Source: Methylotenera sp. UBA6020
GTDB lineage: Bacteria > Pseudomonadota > Gammaproteobacteria > Burkholderiales > Methylophilaceae
Length of the DNA: 14,600 nucleotides
Direction: 5' to 3'
NCBI GenBank assembly: GCA_002429455.1
Contig: DIZU01000209.1
Location: 5,056-19,655, forward strand
Under the pieces are notes generated by a model. It had not been told where the DNA came from. It searched no databases and saw only the letters and a list, made by a program, of their open reading frames with translations. Shown here piece by piece: positions 1 to 6,449 of this stretch (position 1 is its first letter; each line of letters opens with the position of its first letter). A program made the position numbers and the translations under genes.

Positions 1-453
1 CCTATCGGTCTTAATATTTCTGTATATGCTATTTGCAATCCAGCCTTCATCGAAAGAATCATGAACCTGATTAAACAAAATATAGCTGTTGCTAACCGTT
101 TGTATTTTGAAATTCCAGAACATGGTGCATTTGACCACTTGATAGAATTCCGTAGTTTCTGCAGCCAACTAAAGGCATTAGGCTGCAAAATTGGCATTGA
201 ACATGTCGGCTCACGCATCTCGCGCTTAGGTGAGCTGCACGATGTTGGGTTGGACTACATCAAAATTGATGTTTCAGTGATTCGAGGGATTGATACCAAT
301 GAAGCCAATAAAACACTATTGAGAGGTTTATGTATGATTGCCCACTCTATCGGTGTGCTAGCAATCGCTGAGGGTGTGCAAACAGATGATGAATTAGTCA
401 CGTTAAAACAAATAGGCATCGACGGCATGACTGGGCCTGGTATCAAAATCTAG
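1..453 (+). CDS. C-terminal part of a degenerate EAL-domain (LapD-like) c-di-GMP protein, 5' end outside window
   Basis: The reading frame is open from base 1 and ends at TAG 451-453, giving 150 residues of an EAL fold. Family landmarks can be followed. LNIS (fragment residues 4-7) matches the vNlS strand, FEIPE (36-40) the LEITE strand, and DYIKID (85-90) and AEGVQ (123-127) are present. The catalytic DDFG loop is replaced by EHVG (67-70), and EGVE has become EGVQ. Active c-di-GMP phosphodiesterases need the two Asp of DDFG, so this domain is probably a binding or signalling domain rather than an enzyme. The short end after DGMTGPGIKI, with no extended tail, resembles LapD-type receptors, and the neighbouring LapBC-like exporter fits that reading. 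LapD controls a periplasmic protease that releases a surface adhesin. The N-terminal LapD/MoxY, HAMP and GGDEF parts are not visible, so the LapD assignment is inference; the degenerate EAL call is direct. Confidence 0.8.
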   Translation, partial: PIGLNISVYAICNPAFIERIMNLIKQNIAVANRLYFEIPEHGAFDHLIEFRSFCSQLKALGCKIGIEHVGSRISRLGELHDVGLDYIKIDVSVIRGIDTNEANKTLLRGLCMIAHSIGVLAIAEGVQTDDELVTLKQIGIDGMTGPGIKI

Positions 454-490
454 ATGCAATTAAGCTAAAAGATGCAGCTGGAAGATTAAG

Positions 491-1132
491 TTAGCGGCTG
501 TAATTACTGTTGAGCATCAACGCTAATTGCAGTCTATCTTTGGCGCCCAAGCGTTCAAATGTTGAGGCCAAATGTGCTTTCACAGTACGTTCAGTAATAA
601 TAAGCAATCTGGCGATCTCTTTGTTACTTAAACCTTTCGCGGCTTCAACCGCCACTTCTTTTTCACGCCTAGTTAACTGAGCGAGCAAACCATCAACGTA
701 CTCCGGCCGATTGCCTATGAGTTTGGTAGAAACCTCTATGAGACGCTGAAGAATATCCTGTCCCAACCATAAGCCACCATGATTAATTACCGCCTTAATC
801 TCTTTGAGTACGGCTGGCGCGGTATAAGCATGACAATAGCCCATCGCCCCCAAGCCTAGGGCATGAAGCGATTCCGCCTGATTTGGCATGTTGGCCAAAA
901 CCACAATTTTGGCGTCTTTATAACTCTGTGAGATTGACGCAATGGTGTTGGTCATCCACTGCTGCCGGTCTTCATTCATGTGCAACCAAAAAATAGTGGC
1001 TTCATTTTTGCTGGCCATCAGCGCTGAATCAGAGGCAGCTTCTGGAATAGCCGTGGCTATTGTCGATTGCGGGAAAGCCTCGGACCAACTATTTAAAAGT
1101 GTTGGTAATGTACTAATAAAAATATCTGGCAT
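491..1132 (-). CDS. LuxR/FixJ-type transcriptional regulator with a degenerate receiver domain
   Basis: A 213-residue protein. Residues about 152-208 form a LuxR/GerE helix-turn-helix: LTRREKEV at 153-160, then GLSNKEIARLL, the recognition helix region ERTVKAHLAS, and RLGAKDRLQLAL. Residues 1-125 have the length and spacing of a response-regulator receiver, including GLGAMGY at 93-99, but the phosphorylation machinery is missing. The first strand is IFISTLP with no acidic pair, the phosphoacceptor region reads ATIFWLHMN with no Asp at the strand end, and the conserved Lys after GxxGY is replaced (CHAYT). It is therefore probably not controlled by ordinary phosphotransfer. Its ATG overlaps the stop of the HlyD-type gene in TAATG, so translation is coupled to the exporter genes. 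It faces the EAL gene across 37 bases. Likely role: local regulator of the secretion operon or its substrate (inference). Confidence 0.85.
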   Translation of the reverse strand: MPDIFISTLPTLLNSWSEAFPQSTIATAIPEAASDSALMASKNEATIFWLHMNEDRQQWMTNTIASISQSYKDAKIVVLANMPNQAESLHALGLGAMGYCHAYTAPAVLKEIKAVINHGGLWLGQDILQRLIEVSTKLIGNRPEYVDGLLAQLTRREKEVAVEAAKGLSNKEIARLLIITERTVKAHLASTFERLGAKDRLQLALMLNSNYSR

Positions 1133-2544
1133 TATCTCTCACTGAAAGCATATGATTTTGCTTTTAATACTGGCTTAAGCAAGTAAGAAAGCACGGTTTT
1201 TTTACCTGTCATGATGTCAACTTGCGCGACCATGCCAGGAATAATGGGCAATCCTTTGCCCAGACTCGATTTAAGCGTACGCACTCTAACAATATAATAT
1301 GCATTGCCTTTTTCATCGACGATTGAGTCGGGCGAAATATGTTCAACAATGGCATCTAAGGTGCCATAAATAGTGTAATCATAAGCAGACAACTTGACGA
1401 CCGCAGGCTGCAGCAAGCTAATAAATGCAATGTCTTTAATTTGTATTTTAGTTTCCAGAATAAGGGCATCATCAGTAGGCACCACCTCCAGCACCTCTTT
1501 ACCTGGCTGAATGACACCACCTACGGTATTGAAAAACAACCGGCTCACCTTACCATTGACTGGCGATTTCAAGGTCGCTTGTTTCACCTTGTCAGTAAGC
1601 GAGACACTGGTTTCAGAAATACTATTTAGTCGCGCAGTAACATCATTCAAGTCGGTACGTACTTTACTTTTAAAGGTTTGATCTACTTCGGTTACTTTAC
1701 GTCGCGCCTCGCCAATTGACGCTTCAATCCGGCTTATTTGAGCACGCGCTTGGTCAATATCACCTTTTGCCTTTGTCGATTCTCGCTCTAATTTAAGTAT
1801 ATCGATTTCTGATACTGCCCCACTCGCCAATAAAGGCTTATTAGCCACCAACTCTTTTGTGGCGGATTCATAATTTTTTTCGGCAACTTCCTTGCGATAC
1901 TGCACCTCGATAAGTTCTTTTTCTCTTTGCACCATCTGATCTTGTGCAATGCTTATCGATGACTGTAATTCCTCTTTGCTAGAAACATACAAGGCATACT
2001 CTTGGGCATAAGTTTCCGGTGCATCTTTTCGGACTTCTTCCGGTGGATCAAATGCAGTGCCTTCAGCCAAGGCTTTCAGTCTTGATTGTTTTGCTAAAAA
2101 TGCTAGATATTGCGTTTGATTTTCCCGCAAGGAGGAAGCAGCTCTTGTTTCATCAATGCGAATAAGCGGCGTACCTACCACTACCGTTTGCCCTTCGGTG
2201 ACTAAAATTTCAGAAACGATACCGCCATCTAAAGACTGAATAATTTGTACTTGCTTAGATGGAATCACTCGACCATCGCCCCTAGTCACCTCATTAACTT
2301 CTGCAAACCATGCCCAAACCAGCATCACAAGCAAAATAGTGGCAATACAGTAGAGTAAGAATTTAGCTTTCAGAGGGGTCTGCTCTAAAATTGCCAAGTT
2401 AGCTTCTTCGTCCCAATGCAGGTCTTCTTTTGTTTCGTTAGGAACCCATCGGTCTAATAAATGGGAAATTGGTTTAGTGAGCCATGCCTGTTTTTTAAGA
2501 AAATGATTGATAGTGCCTAGTTTGTTAAATAATGCTTCACTCAT
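1132..2544 (-). CDS. HlyD/LapC-type membrane fusion (periplasmic adaptor) protein of a type I secretion system
   Basis: A 470-residue periplasmic adaptor that would link the inner-membrane ABC exporter to a TolC-like outer-membrane channel. Residues 1-58 are cytoplasmic, and a single transmembrane helix spans about 60-82 (FLLYCIATILLVMLVWAWF). A biotinyl/lipoyl-like half follows at about 95-135 (SLDGGIVSEILVTEGQ). A long charged coiled-coil hairpin covers about 180-320. The returning lipoyl half is near 325-355 (LKSPVNGKVSRL), then a beta domain. The C-terminal HlyD-family signature PGMVAQVDIMTGKKT is at about 436-450, followed by VLSYLLKPV. The start overlaps the exporter stop as ATGA (2541-2544) and the stop overlaps the LuxR start, so the three genes form one transcription unit. 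No outer-membrane partner or secreted substrate gene lies in the window. Confidence 0.93.
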   Translation of the reverse strand: MSEALFNKLGTINHFLKKQAWLTKPISHLLDRWVPNETKEDLHWDEEANLAILEQTPLKAKFLLYCIATILLVMLVWAWFAEVNEVTRGDGRVIPSKQVQIIQSLDGGIVSEILVTEGQTVVVGTPLIRIDETRAASSLRENQTQYLAFLAKQSRLKALAEGTAFDPPEEVRKDAPETYAQEYALYVSSKEELQSSISIAQDQMVQREKELIEVQYRKEVAEKNYESATKELVANKPLLASGAVSEIDILKLERESTKAKGDIDQARAQISRIEASIGEARRKVTEVDQTFKSKVRTDLNDVTARLNSISETSVSLTDKVKQATLKSPVNGKVSRLFFNTVGGVIQPGKEVLEVVPTDDALILETKIQIKDIAFISLLQPAVVKLSAYDYTIYGTLDAIVEHISPDSIVDEKGNAYYIVRVRTLKSSLGKGLPIIPGMVAQVDIMTGKKTVLSYLLKPVLKAKSYAFSER

Positions 2545-4694
2545 AGTGCTTTACCTATCTTGCCACTGCGCAAGGCTTCAGTGACCTGATCTTTAGGTCC
2601 GTCAGCAACAATTCGCCCAGAATCAATAACGATGATGCGATCAACCAAATCATAAAGTGATGAACGGTGTGAAATTAATACGAGTGTTTTATTTTTCGTT
2701 GTTTCAATCAGGCGCCGCTTAATCGCGTCCTCACCGGAGTGATCCATCGCGCTCGTTGGCTCATCCAGCAATAGGATTGCAGGCTTGTTGATCAATGCCC
2801 GCGCAATGCCAACACCTTGCCTTTGACCACCGGACAATGTCTCGCCACGCTCGCCGATTAACATATCAAAGCCTTTAGGGTGTGCATTTACAAACTCATC
2901 TATGCCGCCAACATGTGCTGCAGCTAACACGGCAGCATCATCAACATGTCGAGCAGAGATTGTTAAATTCTCTCTCATTGTTCCGTAAAACAGATGCGTA
3001 TCCTGCTGCACGTAACCGACACAGCGCCTAAGTTCTGCTGGGTCAATTTGGCGTGCATCGATTCCGTCGATCAAAATCGCACCAGCAGTTGGCTGGTACA
3101 AGCCCAGTATCAGCTTATGAATTGTCGATTTACCAGAGCCCATCCGGCCTAACAAAGCAACATGCTCACCCGCTTTAATTTTGAATGAAGCTTTGGTTAA
3201 AGCATCTTGCTCAGTACCCGGGTAACTAAAACTCACTTCTCGGAATTCGATATCGCCGTTAAATGCAGGCCGCGATAGAAAAGTCGCATCTAATGGGCGT
3301 TCTACTGGCCTATGCATAATTTCATCCAGTGAAGTCAATGACGTTGCGGCATTGTGGTATTGCGTTAACAACCCTGCCGTTTGAGCAATAGGCACAAGCG
3401 CGCGCGAGGCTAACATGGTGCACGCGATTAAACCACCCATCGTCAAATCGCCATTAATCATCAGGTAAACACCCAAGATAACCAGAGTGACATTAATCAA
3501 CTGCTGAATACTGCTGGCGCCATTATTAATTGATGACGATAGCAACCGCAACTTACTGGTCACTTCAGTTAAAAAATGCGCGCTACGTTCCCACTTGCGC
3601 TGCATTTGCCCTTCAATACCCAATGCTTTGACTGTTTCGAGCCCTACCAGGCTTTCAATAAGCGTTGCATTTCTAATGGCGCCGGCACGATACATGGTTT
3701 CAGATAAATCATGCATTTTCGTTTGCACACTAAACGAGTAAATCAGAATCAAGATCGCACCTAAAATCACGGGAATGACCATCGGCCATGAAATCCAGGC
3801 CATGACGACAATAAATATCAGGCCGAATGGAATATCAATCAGTGTGGTAATGGTGGCGGAGGTGATGAAATCACGTACGGTTTCAAAAGAGCGTAAGTTC
3901 GAGGCAAAAGACCCTACTGAGTTGGGCCGTTGCTCAAGCCTGATGCCTAGCACTTGCTCCATAATACGCGCGGTAAGTTTTACATCAATACGCGTACTTG
4001 CCCAATCGAGAAAATAGCCCCGCATCGTACGCAGAACCAAGTCGCCGATGACGATAATAGAAATACCTATCGCCATGACCCACAACGTTTCAGTAGTGCG
4101 GTTAGGTACAACACGATCATAGACATTCATGGTGAAAAGCGGCATGGCTAATGCAAACATATTCACCACAAACGCTGCAATCATAATATCGCGATAGATA
4201 CGACTGTTTTCTGCAAGAGCACCCCAAAACCAATGCCGCAACCTCACCTTGCCAACACTAGGTGCACGTTGGTCAAACGTATATTTCACTTTTGTCACAA
4301 TCAGGTAACCAGAGCATCTTTGTGCTAACTCATCGAGTGGCATCAATACTTCGGCATCACCTAACTCCGGAAAAATAACACCCGCTTGATTTGTGTTGGT
4401 ATCTAATTTCGTGACGACACAAGCTTCTTCGTCTTTTAACAGCAATATTGCCGGTAAAAATTCTGGGCGTATTTGATTGAGTGGCTTTTTTAATACAGTG
4501 GCGGCCAAATTGGCGCGTTCGGCCGAACGCTTCAGTAGTGCTGGCGTCATTTTACCATCGCGGAGAGGCAGGCCAGACACCAATGCATCTCTAGAAGTTG
4601 CCACGCCATGAATGCGGAAAATTAACGCGAGACTATCCAATAACGAATCTACTACACCATCCCCTGCTATTCGAGTCAGATCTTCTGCACCCAT
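2541..4694 (-). CDS. Type I secretion ABC transporter (LapB/LssB-like) with N-terminal C39-like domain
   Basis: A 717-residue fused permease-ATPase. Residues 1 to about 140 form a C39-peptidase-like domain. No Cys occurs before residue 92 and the usual Cys region reads VVDSLLDSLALIFRIHG, so it cannot act as a leader peptidase. Such domains in LapB and HlyB bind the substrate. The membrane domain (about 165-445) has six hydrophobic segments, including AAFVVNMFALAMPLF and LIDIPFGLIFIVVMAW. The nucleotide-binding domain has Walker A GRMGSGKST (516-524), the signature LSGGQRQ (620-626), Walker B ILLLDEP (640-646) and the H-loop His676. Length and layout fit exporters of large RTX adhesins. The ATG is preceded by AAGG about nine bases away; a putative promoter with palindromes lies 44-85 bases upstream. 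It heads the operon with the HlyD and LuxR genes. The substrate is not encoded here. Confidence 0.93.
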   Translation of the reverse strand: MGAEDLTRIAGDGVVDSLLDSLALIFRIHGVATSRDALVSGLPLRDGKMTPALLKRSAERANLAATVLKKPLNQIRPEFLPAILLLKDEEACVVTKLDTNTNQAGVIFPELGDAEVLMPLDELAQRCSGYLIVTKVKYTFDQRAPSVGKVRLRHWFWGALAENSRIYRDIMIAAFVVNMFALAMPLFTMNVYDRVVPNRTTETLWVMAIGISIIVIGDLVLRTMRGYFLDWASTRIDVKLTARIMEQVLGIRLEQRPNSVGSFASNLRSFETVRDFITSATITTLIDIPFGLIFIVVMAWISWPMVIPVILGAILILIYSFSVQTKMHDLSETMYRAGAIRNATLIESLVGLETVKALGIEGQMQRKWERSAHFLTEVTSKLRLLSSSINNGASSIQQLINVTLVILGVYLMINGDLTMGGLIACTMLASRALVPIAQTAGLLTQYHNAATSLTSLDEIMHRPVERPLDATFLSRPAFNGDIEFREVSFSYPGTEQDALTKASFKIKAGEHVALLGRMGSGKSTIHKLILGLYQPTAGAILIDGIDARQIDPAELRRCVGYVQQDTHLFYGTMRENLTISARHVDDAAVLAAAHVGGIDEFVNAHPKGFDMLIGERGETLSGGQRQGVGIARALINKPAILLLDEPTSAMDHSGEDAIKRRLIETTKNKTLVLISHRSSLYDLVDRIIVIDSGRIVADGPKDQVTEALRSGKIGKAL

Positions 4695-4737
4695 GCTTTT
4701 TTGCCTTTTTAATTATCATGCATCAATATCAATGTCG

Positions 4738-4766
4738 ATTATGCTACCTGCAGGTAAATCATACAA
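4738..4766 (-). promoter_or_regulatory. Putative promoter of the type I secretion operon
   Basis: On the minus strand, TTGTAT (4766-4761) and CATAAT (4743-4738) are separated by exactly 17 bases. The -10 matches the sigma-70 consensus at 5 of 6 positions, the -35 at only 3 of 6. Transcription would begin near 4731, about 37 bases before the exporter ATG. The weak -35 together with a palindrome in the spacer suggests control by an activator or repressor. This is a motif match only. Confidence 0.35.
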
Positions 4767-4778
4767 CTGTAAAACAGT
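4745..4778. promoter_or_regulatory. Two adjacent short palindromes, candidate operators
   Basis: TACCTGCAGGTA (4745-4756) is a perfect 12-bp palindrome. ACTGTAAAACAGT (4766-4778) has perfect 5-bp arms around three bases. Their centres are about 21 bases apart, close to two helical turns, and the first fills the spacer of the putative promoter. The size suits a dimeric regulator; the LuxR-type protein encoded at the end of this operon is the obvious candidate. ACCTGCAGGT also resembles classical lux-box half-sites, but that likeness is weak evidence. Confidence 0.4.
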
Positions 4779-4924
4779 AAGTACCACCTTAGAAACTCAT
4801 GCAAAAAATAACAATGAATTAAAGAGTTCGTCTTTTTCATTGGGTAATCAATACACTCAGGGCTACTCACTCGTAGGTAAACCTCTCACCTTACATTGCT
4901 AGAGTCCTGATATTTGGTAACATT

Positions 4925-6211
4925 TCAAACACTACTGGACACACCCTGTATCAGTAGTACATCGGTATAAAATTTACAGGTATTCTTGCCATTCTTTTTA
5001 GCCAAATACATGGCCTCATCCGCTTGCCCAAGCAGTGTTGCGGAGTCAATTGAGTCATCTGGGAATAAGGAAATACCAATGCTGCCGCCAATATGACAAA
5101 TTTGACCATCCAAATCAAAGGGCTTGGAAAGTGCCGTGATTATTTTATTTGCCACCAGTGTGGCATTCTCTTGCGAGTCTATATTGTTAAGTATGAATGT
5201 AAACTCATCACCGCCCATTCTCGCGAGTACGTCGGAATTCCTAATCAGGAGTTGTAGTCTGCGGGCGACCTCTTTTAAGAGCAGATCCCCATGACCATGT
5301 CCTAATGTATCATTCACTTGTTTGAATCCGTCCAAATCGAGAAACAGCAAAGCCATCTTGTACTTATTACGCTTTGCCAGTGAGATCGCATATTCCAGAC
5401 GATCGATAAACAACGCTCTATTCGGCAGGCCTGTTAAATAGTCATGATGTGCCGCGTGCTTGGTATTTTCTTCGACGATCTTGCGTTCGGTAATATCGCG
5501 GGCAATACAAATGAAGTAGCGATGCCCATTCAACATCATTTCTGACGTGGATAACTCTAACGGAAATCGCTCACCATCGGCGCGCGTGGCAGAAACTTCA
5601 TAGCCACGAACACCAAGAAGTGCCACCTCCCTAGACTTTAGAAAGCGGCTGATGAACTCCGTCTCGCCATTTTCCATTAAATCCGGCATTAACTTTTGGA
5701 CACTTTCTCCCAACACATCCGCTTGTGAGTAACCAAAAATATGTTCAGCCGCAGGATTGAAGCCCTGGATCTCACCTATATCATTAAAGGTGATGATGCC
5801 ATCCAATGCGTGATAGATAATGGCATTCAATTGAACTTGGCTGCTTTCGAGCTCTTCCTTAACACGTTTTAAATTCATAACAATCTGCCAGAACAACTTG
5901 GCTTCATGTCCGTCTGTTAATTGTTTATCACCGAAAACCTTGGCAACGTCTTTGGCAACCGTGTCATCGTGAGTCAAGTTATAGATGATGCACTCCGGAT
6001 ACTCAATACAAGCTTGCAATCCCTCAGCGATATCCGTATAGGTAGGGATTTCATAGAACTGTGCGAACTGCATACCGGCGGCTGCCTGATCCTGATCTAT
6101 CACGGCAATGACTTCAACTAGTTCATCTTCTAAAAACATTTCAAGTAACGCAAAACCACCACGTCCACCTCCAATAATAATGACGGGTTGCCCATGAAGT
6201 TTTCGTACCAT
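4925..6211 (-). CDS. Diguanylate cyclase with N-terminal Rossmann-like domain, PAS and GGDEF
   Basis: A 428-residue protein from the ATG at 6211. An ATG at 6217 also exists, but AAAGGA lies directly against it and 6 bases before the 6211 ATG, so the latter is preferred. Residues about 9-100 look like a dinucleotide-binding Rossmann fold: strand VIIIGGGRGG (glycines at 14-19) and a second strand EVIAVID ending in Asp39. A helical linker (about 103-128) leads to a PAS domain (about 130-245) that reads like FixL (GFNPAAEHIFGYS, DITERK). The FixL haem His aligns with Glu183, so haem binding is unlikely. The GGDEF domain has DYLTGLPNR (256-264), GGDEF (333-337) and the inhibitory I-site RNSD (324-327) exactly five residues before it. 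It should make c-di-GMP with product inhibition. No transmembrane segment is seen, so it is probably cytosolic and may sense a nucleotide or redox state (inference). It is transcribed toward the exporter operon, 230 bases away. Confidence 0.92.
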   Translation of the reverse strand: MVRKLHGQPVIIIGGGRGGFALLEMFLEDELVEVIAVIDQDQAAAGMQFAQFYEIPTYTDIAEGLQACIEYPECIIYNLTHDDTVAKDVAKVFGDKQLTDGHEAKLFWQIVMNLKRVKEELESSQVQLNAIIYHALDGIITFNDIGEIQGFNPAAEHIFGYSQADVLGESVQKLMPDLMENGETEFISRFLKSREVALLGVRGYEVSATRADGERFPLELSTSEMMLNGHRYFICIARDITERKIVEENTKHAAHHDYLTGLPNRALFIDRLEYAISLAKRNKYKMALLFLDLDGFKQVNDTLGHGHGDLLLKEVARRLQLLIRNSDVLARMGGDEFTFILNNIDSQENATLVANKIITALSKPFDLDGQICHIGGSIGISLFPDDSIDSATLLGQADEAMYLAKKNGKNTCKFYTDVLLIQGVSSSV

Positions 6212-6273
6212 AAACATTCCTTTATCTGCTATTGCAATAACAGTATTAAGTTCATAATCGCAACGAGTAAGTA

Positions 6274-6312
6274 TTAATTGATGTAATCAGTTCAATTAAC
6301 GATAAAATCGTT
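6274..6312. repeat. Two adjacent inverted repeats in the divergent intergenic region
   Basis: TTAATTGA (6274-6281) and TCAATTAA (6292-6299) are perfect 8-bp arms around ten bases. AACGAT (6298-6303), AAA and ATCGTT (6307-6312) form a second perfect 6-bp hairpin that shares two bases with the first. They lie between the divergent cyclase and ATPase genes, where a shared regulator could bind. No convincing -35/-10 pair was found for either gene in this AT-rich stretch. Confidence 0.4.
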
Positions 6313-6410
6313 AGAAGTTAATGTTAATTAGCTACAGATTACCTGTTTTTCTCTGAGGATGCTAAATAGAATTGTAAAATTTGGCTAGCGGAGCTAGAAA
6401 GAGGAAATAT

Positions 6411-6449
6411 ATGTCAATTTATACAAATTTAGGGAGTCCGGTCAAATGA
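6411..6449 (+). CDS. Possible 12-residue leader peptide translationally coupled to the secretion ATPase
   Basis: An ATG at 6411 is preceded by AGAAAGAGGAAATAT, whose AGAGG is a better ribosome binding site than that of the downstream gene. It encodes MSIYTNLGSPVK and stops at TGA 6447-6449, overlapping the ATPase ATG (6446-6448) as ATGA. The frame differs from the ATPase by two bases, so this is not an alternative ATPase start. A small hairpin CTAGC-GGA-GCTAG (6385-6397) lies just before the ribosome binding site. The likely role is delivery of ribosomes to the next start by termination-reinitiation; the peptide itself may have no function. Such a short ORF could be chance, although ribosome binding site, ATG and ATGA overlap together make that less likely. 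Confidence 0.4.
   Translation: MSIYTNLGSPVK

Noticed and set aside
1..453. EAL gene as a truncated or frameshifted pseudogene
   Set aside because: The frame is clean to a natural-looking C-terminus and the loss of catalytic Asp is at specific positions, as in known non-catalytic EAL receptors.
4612..4902. Plus-strand 96-residue ORF across the exporter start and its upstream region
   Set aside because: It overlaps the start of the exporter gene antisense, has low-complexity Ser/Asn-rich sequence and no ribosome binding site; the region is better read as a minus-strand promoter.
5470..5850. Haem-based oxygen-sensing PAS, because of the FixL-like sequence
   Set aside because: The position of the FixL proximal His aligns with Glu183, so haem binding is not supported.
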